This document shows, piece by piece, positions 6,564 to 10,009 of a stretch of 10,009 nt of DNA; within the stretch, counting starts at the first letter, position 1; each line of letters starts with the position of its first letter. A model generated the notes under the pieces. It was not told the origin of the DNA, did no database searches, and was given only the letters and a program-made list of their open reading frames with translations. The DNA is from CAZPLZ01 sp964587525 (GTDB taxonomy: Bacteria > Oederibacteriota > CAKKQC01): the NCBI GenBank assembly GCA_964587525.1, contig CAZPLZ010000122.1, positions 1 through 10,009 of the forward strand, written 5' to 3'. The translations under genes and the position numbers were made by a program.

Positions 6564-6594
6564 CTTCCCGTTTTCGAATGGCTGAACCGGGAGT

Positions 6595-6649
6595 CAAGGT
6601 GAAACATATCCCTGGATGACCCTGGGCGAGGGCACTGAGAGGGCACAAA
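6595..6649. repeat. 55-bp repeat with two 10-bp CCCTGG units (copy 2)
   Basis: Identical to 2890-2964 except for the lack of 20 bases, exactly two of the four CCCTGG units; the units here are at 6606-6625. Same orientation as copy 1. It lies about 80 bases before the fic start and about 60 bases before the acetyltransferase gene, in the gap between these divergent genes. After the shared CAAA the two copies diverge at once. Confidence 0.9.
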
Positions 6650-6707
6650 CGGATGTGGGACATCTACGTCGCGGACGTTAGATAATGCACGCGTGGATAC
6701 TCTCACC

Positions 6708-7679
6708 ATGGCTCAGGGAAGACTGCGAGCTAAGCCCGCAACGCTAGCCGACGTCAGCCGCATTGTGAGATTCAGCCGCGAAGGCGTAGAGCGTCCATCC
6801 GGGAGGCGCAGAGCGTCGCCGCTGGATTGGTTTCGTCTGGGCGGTCCCTGGATGCATCACACTTACTGTGCTAACCACCTCCGCCGCTACCGCCAGGTAC
6901 GAGGTGACGTGTGGATTGTCGAAACCGAACGGCGGCGACTCGTCGGGTTGGTTGAACTCTGGTATGACGCCGAACCCCCTCCGTTTGGGCGGTACGCGCA
7001 CATTGAGCTGCTTGAGCTTGCGGATGGCTTCGACTCGCTTGAGATCGAGAATTGGCTGATCGGGTTGGCGGAGCAACGAGCAGTGACGCGCGGATATCGC
7101 CGGTTCTGGTGTCGACCCGAGGGGTCGGGGGGCGACCCGCGAGTACTGCGGACTCGCGGGTACCGGGAAGCTTGGCGCAATAGCATGGTCCAAATCGATG
7201 ATCTTGTCCACGCGAGGTTGCCGGCCCATAGAGTGGAATGCATGTCGGCGACAACCTTGAAAGATATTGGCGGCCTTTTGTACTTGAACCATCGTGAGGC
7301 AGCCGGATACCGGTGGGGTTACTTGTGGGGAGCCATCCGTGATCCAAAGACTGCGGACTATCCGTCTTGGGATGGCCTTCGTGCCGCCCGAGTACGATTG
7401 CGCTCCGGGGGGCTGGGCGTTTGCGTGGTAACGACTGGCACCTGGCGCTCCTCAGGCGGGGCCGTCGCCGTCGCAGACCTGGCAGTGTCACCTTCGAGGG
7501 CTCAAGATCATCAATGCGTCAAGGGATTGTTGATGCTCGCCGCGAACCTGGCGGGCGAACTGGGCGCGCGGTCGGTTGAAGCGTGCCTGCCGGCGGCGCT
7601 AGCTAGGCACGTTCTTGGCGGCGGGATTCGGAAAGGATGGCTTTGGAACGGCGATCCATGGTTTGTGAAGGCCATATAA
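6708..7679 (+). CDS. GNAT-like N-acetyltransferase with two lobes, 323 aa
   Basis: The N-terminal half (about residues 7-160) reads like a GNAT fold: PATLADVSRIVRFSREG as strand 1 and helix 1, GDVWIVETERRRLVGLVELW as the paired central strands, YAHIELLELADGF as strand 4, helix IENWLIGLAEQRAVTRGYRRF, then GDPRVLRTRGYREAW, which resembles the late GxxxYGF-type turn. The acetyl-CoA pyrophosphate loop (Q/RxxGxG/A) is not clearly present. The C-terminal half (from about 175) ends with VADLAVSPSRAQDHQCVKGL, AANLAGELGARSVEACLP and HVLGGGIRKGWLW, a second GNAT-like lobe that is also weak in its CoA loop. Length near 320 fits a double-GNAT protein; the substrate is unknown. ATG 6708 is chosen over GTG 6693, which would add five residues; neither has a visible Shine-Dalgarno. 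It is transcribed divergently from fic and is convergent with the reductase gene. Confidence 0.6.
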   Translation: MAQGRLRAKPATLADVSRIVRFSREGVERPSGRRRASPLDWFRLGGPWMHHTYCANHLRRYRQVRGDVWIVETERRRLVGLVELWYDAEPPPFGRYAHIELLELADGFDSLEIENWLIGLAEQRAVTRGYRRFWCRPEGSGGDPRVLRTRGYREAWRNSMVQIDDLVHARLPAHRVECMSATTLKDIGGLLYLNHREAAGYRWGYLWGAIRDPKTADYPSWDGLRAARVRLRSGGLGVCVVTTGTWRSSGGAVAVADLAVSPSRAQDHQCVKGLLMLAANLAGELGARSVEACLPAALARHVLGGGIRKGWLWNGDPWFVKAI

Positions 7680-7710
7680 ACGTATACAGCCGCCCTCTCT
7701 ATTACGAGAT

Positions 7711-7725
7711 TGCTGCACGGCAGCA
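7711..7725. other. short perfect hairpin after the acetyltransferase gene
   Basis: TGCTGC-ACG-GCAGCA forms a six-base-pair stem with a three-base loop 31 bases after the acetyltransferase stop. No T-run follows on either strand, so it is at best a weak or factor-dependent terminator between the convergent acetyltransferase and reductase genes. Confidence 0.3.
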
Positions 7726-7745
7726 CCCCTAGAAGTCTGAGAGTA

Positions 7746-7767
7746 CCGTCCCCACCGTCCTCCTGTC
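7746..7767. repeat. 22-bp core of the dispersed repeat, copy C
   Basis: CCGTCCCC, one variable base, then CCGTCCTCCTGTC, matching the first 22 bases of the copies at 5358 and 8772 in the same orientation. After GTC the sequence turns into GGCCGACCCGGG and no longer resembles the family. It lies 14 bases beyond the 3' end of the aldo/keto reductase gene, whose other end carries copy B. Confidence 0.75.
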
Positions 7768-7780
7768 GGCCGACCCGGGT

Positions 7781-8725
7781 TTAGCCAGTCATCGGGTGCC
7801 AGCCAAACAGCGAGTCATAGGGCTTCAGCGATTCGGAGAGCGGCCAGCTCAAATCCGACAGCCGCTTCCAGTCCACGGAATCAAGTTTCCAGTCCAGCGC
7901 ACCGAGGTTCTCGTCCACCTGTTCCGGTGTCGAGGCGCCGGCAATGACCGAGGTCACGCCTTCCTGGTCGAGCAGCCAGCGCAGCGCGACCTGGCTCATC
8001 TTTTTTCCGTGCTTCGCGGCGACCTCCTCGACGGCGCCGACAATCTCCAGTGTTTCGGGCAGGACGTCGGCTTGCAGCCGTGGATTCCTTCTGCGGATGT
8101 CGGGCGGAACATCGCCGGCCGTTCTGATCTTGCCGGCCAGGACGCCCTGACACAGCGGGGAGTAGGGAAGCACCGCGATGCGATACTTCCGGCACAGCGG
8201 GAGCACCGATGGTTCAATGGAACGCCAGAGCAGGCTGTAGCACGGTTGGAGCGTTTCTACCCGTGATGGGTCGTCGATTTCGCTCCACTCCGGCTCCATC
8301 CAGTTTGAAACCCCGATGGCTCGAATCTTGCCCTCACGCTTGAGTGCTTCCAGCTCCTTCAGGGCGATCTTCGGTCTGACGTTCGGTGTCGGCCAGTGCT
8401 GCTGGAGCAGGTCCAGGCGGTCGGTTTTGAGCGCGCGCAGGGAGTTCTCGACGTTCTTCCGGATGTCCGACGGGTCGAACGCTAGAGACTTGGTGGCGAT
8501 CACCACCCGGTTGCGACGGCCTTCGAGCGCCCTTCCGAGCAGCTTTTCGGAGCCCTCGTACAAGGAAGCGGTGTCAAGAAAATTGATCCCTCGGTCTACC
8601 GCGTGCTGTACGGTTCTGATCATGCGCTGCTCGTCGAACGAGGCATGACTTTTCGAGGCCTGCCAGCAACCCAGGCAAACCCTGGTCACTTCGATACCGG
8701 TTCGTCCGAGCTGAATGCGTTCCAT
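7781..8725 (-). CDS. aldo/keto reductase, 314 aa
   Basis: An NAD(P)H-dependent (beta/alpha)8-barrel oxidoreductase, cytoplasmic, acting on aldehydes, ketones or sugars; the exact substrate is not readable. The start MERIQLGRTGIEVTRVCLGC is the classic N-terminal strand of the family. The catalytic tetrad is complete: Asp51 and Tyr56 in FLDTASLYEGSE, Lys79 in VIATKS and His110 in LLQQHWP. KIRAIGVSN (133-141) and CYSLLWRSIE are the usual substrate/cofactor segments, and GVTSVIAGASTPEQVDENLG near the C-terminus matches the NADP-binding end of the barrel. The frame stays open upstream to 8803, but that extension (MAGGQEDGGDG) is translated from repeat B and is not protein-like, so ATG 8725 is preferred; no clear ribosome binding site is seen. 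The gene is bracketed by two copies of the CCGTCCCC repeat. Confidence 0.93.
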   Translation of the reverse strand: MERIQLGRTGIEVTRVCLGCWQASKSHASFDEQRMIRTVQHAVDRGINFLDTASLYEGSEKLLGRALEGRRNRVVIATKSLAFDPSDIRKNVENSLRALKTDRLDLLQQHWPTPNVRPKIALKELEALKREGKIRAIGVSNWMEPEWSEIDDPSRVETLQPCYSLLWRSIEPSVLPLCRKYRIAVLPYSPLCQGVLAGKIRTAGDVPPDIRRRNPRLQADVLPETLEIVGAVEEVAAKHGKKMSQVALRWLLDQEGVTSVIAGASTPEQVDENLGALDWKLDSVDWKRLSDLSWPLSESLKPYDSLFGWHPMTG

Positions 8726-8771
8726 GACGGCAGGAATTAAGATGACGCATGCCCCAAGGGCAGTCAAGGCA

Positions 8772-8832
8772 CCGTCCCCTCCGTCCTCCTGTCCCCCAGC
8801 CAATCAGGTGTTTCCCGACTCCCCAGAGCGCA
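8772..8832. repeat. 61-bp dispersed repeat, copy B
   Basis: Begins CCGTCCCCTCCGTCCTCCTG and ends CGACTCCCCAGAGCGCA, matching 5358-5418 at 57 of 61 positions without gaps. It begins 47 bases upstream of the aldo/keto reductase start, so it lies in that gene's promoter region as read on the minus strand. Between it and the EthD gene the gap (8833-9059) holds the palindromes at 8898-9000 and little else. Confidence 0.88.
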
Positions 8833-8897
8833 AGGCAACCCCATCGTCGTGCAAAGGAGAGGTATCCGGAGGCTAGCAGTATAACGGATAACGGTGC

Positions 8898-8935
8898 CAG
8901 GTATTGACAATTGACATGTCAAATGTCAATGCCTG
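8898..8935. repeat. 38-bp near-perfect palindrome built on TTGACA/TGTCAA
   Basis: The arms ATTGACAATTGACA (8903-8916) and TGTCAAATGTCAAT (8917-8930) are inverted repeats with one mismatch and no loop, extended outward by CAGG/CCTG. Within each arm the TTGACA-type hexamer occurs twice, so four half-sites stand in one 28-bp block. It could be an operator for a dimeric or tetrameric regulator, or one unit of a palindromic repeat family. It sits in the gap between the divergent reductase and EthD genes. Confidence 0.75.
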
Positions 8936-8938
8936 ACG

Positions 8939-9000
8939 CTGAAGTCCTCCGATCAAAATTTTTGTTCTTTGATGCTTCAGGTGTGCCCGGAAGCAGCGTC
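8939..9000 (+). other. stem-forming region upstream of the EthD gene
   Basis: CTGAAG (8939-8944) and ATCAAA (8952-8957) can pair with CTTCAG (8975-8980) and TTTGAT (8968-8973). An alternative pairs GACGCTG (8935-8941) with CAGCGTC (8994-9000), enclosing the same region. If transcribed, this could form a structured leader before EthD. The lack of a T-run argues against a simple terminator, and the unequal internal loops make the fold only moderate. Confidence 0.35.
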
Positions 9001-9059
9001 TTGAATTGCGGGAAGATTTGCTATGGTGGAAGCCGCCAATCAACAAATAGGAGGAACCA

Positions 9060-9371
9060 ATGATCAAAGCGTTGTTCATGTATCCGGGGAAGCCGGGAGC
9101 CAAGTTCGACTACGATTACTACATCAACAAGCACATGCCGATGGTGAAGGAAAAGCTCACGCCCCTGGGGTTGAAAGGTGTCGGGGCGGAAAAGGGGCTG
9201 AGCGGGATGGAACCGGGATCTCCGGCGCCGTACGTGGCGGTTGGGTACGCCCAGTTCGATTCCGTGGCCGATTTCCACAAAGCGATGGCGGCGAAGGGGC
9301 AGGAGATCATGGCCGACATTCCCAATTACACGGACATCCAGCCGCAGGTGCAGATTGGCCAGATGTCCTGA
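9060..9371 (+). CDS. EthD-domain small protein, 103 aa
   Basis: A dimeric alpha+beta-barrel protein of the EthD family. Named after a gene needed for ethyl tert-butyl ether degradation, most members are of unknown or minor catabolic role. Visible hallmarks are the first strand MIKALFMYPG, the helix FDYDYYINKHMPMVKEKL with the conserved HMP (His25-Met26-Pro27), the middle strands YVAVGYAQFDSVADFHKAM and the terminal YTDIQPQVQIGQM. Length is typical. A strong ribosome binding site AGGAGG (9049-9054) lies five bases before the ATG. A weak promoter may lie at TTGAAT (9001-9006) with TATGGT (9022-9027), but the 15-base spacing is short. The gene appears monocistronic: it is divergent from the reductase and is followed by a long inverted repeat. 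Confidence 0.92.
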   Translation: MIKALFMYPGKPGAKFDYDYYINKHMPMVKEKLTPLGLKGVGAEKGLSGMEPGSPAPYVAVGYAQFDSVADFHKAMAAKGQEIMADIPNYTDIQPQVQIGQMS

Positions 9372-9387
9372 GGCCAAATCCATCTGA

Positions 9388-9507
9388 CATCCTCCCCACC
9401 GTGCGGCAGAGGCAGAGAATGAGGCCTGCCTTGTCAAGGAAGGATCGATGTTACGGCAATGTTGCATCATGCTTCCTTCCGCTGCGGTTATCCGGGGTGG
9501 CCTCTGC
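9388..9507. repeat. structured intergenic element with nested inverted repeats
   Basis: Opens with the short repeat CATCCTCCCCACCGTGCGGC, also found near 5271. The outer arms GCAGAGGC (9406-9413) and GCCTCTGC (9500-9507) are exact inverted repeats. Inside, AAGGAAG (9436-9442) pairs with CTTCCTT (9472-9478), and after one mismatch ATCGATG pairs with CATCAT with one bulged C, leaving a 14-base loop. No T-run follows. It begins 17 bases after the EthD stop and could act as a factor-dependent terminator or mRNA stabiliser, or be a non-autonomous repeat element. It fills most of the gap before the glycosidase gene. Confidence 0.55.
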
Positions 9508-9549
9508 GTGAGATGACCGGAAAGAGCGTGTCGCTCGAAGTTGAGGGCG

Positions 9550-10009
9550 ATGATTAGCATGCGACTCCAAGGAGCATTGATGCTCATGTGGCTGGCGACT
9601 TCTGCGGGGGGAGCTGAGACCAGCCTCAAGCCCTGGGCACCCGAACGGCCGTTTCGCCCGCCGCTCCGGGAAGAATTGTCGCTCAACGGCACGTGGGCGT
9701 TTACACCCAAAGGCGGAAAGCCGGGCGTGATTCCCGTGCCTGAATACTGGGACGCGGCGCCGGGCTACGAGACCGACGTCGGAACCTACGAGCGGACGGT
9801 GACGGTTCCCGCCTCATGGCAGGGTAAGGTGATCCGCCTGGAATTCGAAGGCGTCTTGCATCTCGCGGACGTGTCGGTGAACGGAATTCAGGTGCACAGC
9901 CATATCGGCGGGTGGATTCCGTTTTCGGTGGACGTGACAGAGCATGTCGAGCCGGGACTGCCGTTCGATTTGCAGGTGATCGTGCGGGGCGGTTCACCTC
10001 TTCCGAAAA
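9550..10009 (+). CDS. secreted glycoside hydrolase family 2-like protein, N-terminal part (truncated by window end)
   Basis: The frame is open to the last base, giving 153 visible codons. A Sec-type signal comes first: MRLQ, a hydrophobic GALMLMWLATSAGG, with likely cleavage after SAGGA, so the enzyme should act in the periplasm or outside. From about residue 43 the sequence follows the jelly-roll sugar-binding domain of GH2 enzymes (beta-galactosidase, beta-glucuronidase and relatives): LSLNGTWAFTPKGG, VIPVPEYWD, YERTVTVPASW, VIRLEFEGVLHLADVSVNG, then GGWIPFSVDVTEHVEPG. The catalytic TIM barrel would lie outside the window, so specificity is unknown. ATG 9550 is only two bases from the GAGGG at 9543-9547; ATG 9559 in the same frame has better spacing (11 bases) and may be the real start, giving a product three residues shorter. 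A stop at 9514 rules out longer starts other than TTG 9541. Confidence 0.85.
   Translation, partial: MISMRLQGALMLMWLATSAGGAETSLKPWAPERPFRPPLREELSLNGTWAFTPKGGKPGVIPVPEYWDAAPGYETDVGTYERTVTVPASWQGKVIRLEFEGVLHLADVSVNGIQVHSHIGGWIPFSVDVTEHVEPGLPFDLQVIVRGGSPLPK

Noticed and set aside
5928..6602. A 224-codon plus-strand frame opposite fic
   Set aside because: The minus strand encodes an intact Fic domain with all catalytic residues; the opposite frame has no recognisable feature and runs into the CCCTGG repeat.
6666..6678. ACGTC-GCG-GACGT inverted repeat upstream of the acetyltransferase gene
   Set aside because: Arms of only five bases with a three-base centre are common by chance in G+C-rich DNA, and no second copy was seen.
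3222..6691. CGTGCATTAT near 3222 recurring inverted near 6684
   Set aside because: A ten-base match is expected many times by chance in 10 kb, and similarity does not extend.
6744..7491. Minus-strand frames of 118 to 206 codons opposite the acetyltransferase-like gene
   Set aside because: They are rich in Arg, Pro and Ser and lack domain signatures, whereas the plus frame spans the whole interval with alternating strands and helices.
5358..8832. Integron gene cassettes separated by attC sites
   Set aside because: The 61-bp repeats lack the attC core motifs and the paired inverted arms, gene orientations between them are mixed, and the only integrase here is a phage/ICE-type enzyme beside a tRNA.

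Overview
The window is bacterial: short intergenic gaps, some clear Shine-Dalgarno sites, a tRNA without an encoded CCA, Tat and Sec export signals, and base composition somewhat above half G+C. No marker gene fixes the phylum. Dispersed G/C-rich intergenic repeats together with an exported GH2-type glycosidase, an EthD-like protein and an aldo/keto reductase would suit a soil or sediment bacterium of the Verrucomicrobiota, Planctomycetota or Acidobacteriota type; this is a guess.

Region 1 (1-2854) is the end of an integrative element. It holds the 3' part of a replication/primase-helicase-like protein with a winged-helix region, a small overlapping reading frame, an AlpA/excisionase-like HTH protein and a complete tyrosine integrase. 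The genes overlap by 4 bases at two junctions, so they look co-transcribed. The integrase ends 35 bases before a tRNA-Leu(UAA) gene, whose likely promoter overlaps the integrase stop codon. The tRNA is the natural candidate for the insertion target, but the integrase lies on its 5' side, the less common arrangement.

Region 2 (2855-6650) is bracketed by two direct copies of a repeat built on 10-bp CCCTGG units (four units in one copy, two in the other). Between them are a two-helix small membrane protein, a Tat-exported flavoprotein of the berberine-bridge type predicted to hold FAD through His and Cys, and a stand-alone Fic AMPylase-like protein with its own inhibitory helix and a C-terminal winged helix. 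The Fic gene has GTGGTAAT-type boxes at its promoter, and a near copy of the promoter plus start codon lies across its stop codon.

Region 3 (6651-10009) looks like ordinary chromosome: a two-lobed GNAT-like acetyltransferase, an aldo/keto reductase, an EthD-domain protein and the first 153 codons of an exported GH2-like glycosidase. A 61-bp intergenic repeat (5358 and 8772) and a shorter copy of its core (7746), all in one orientation, punctuate regions 2 and 3. The gap before the EthD gene and the gap after it hold strong imperfect palindromes.

I see no coherent new multi-gene system. The items most worth a second look are the duplicated fic control region, the two paired repeat families and the integrase/tRNA geometry.
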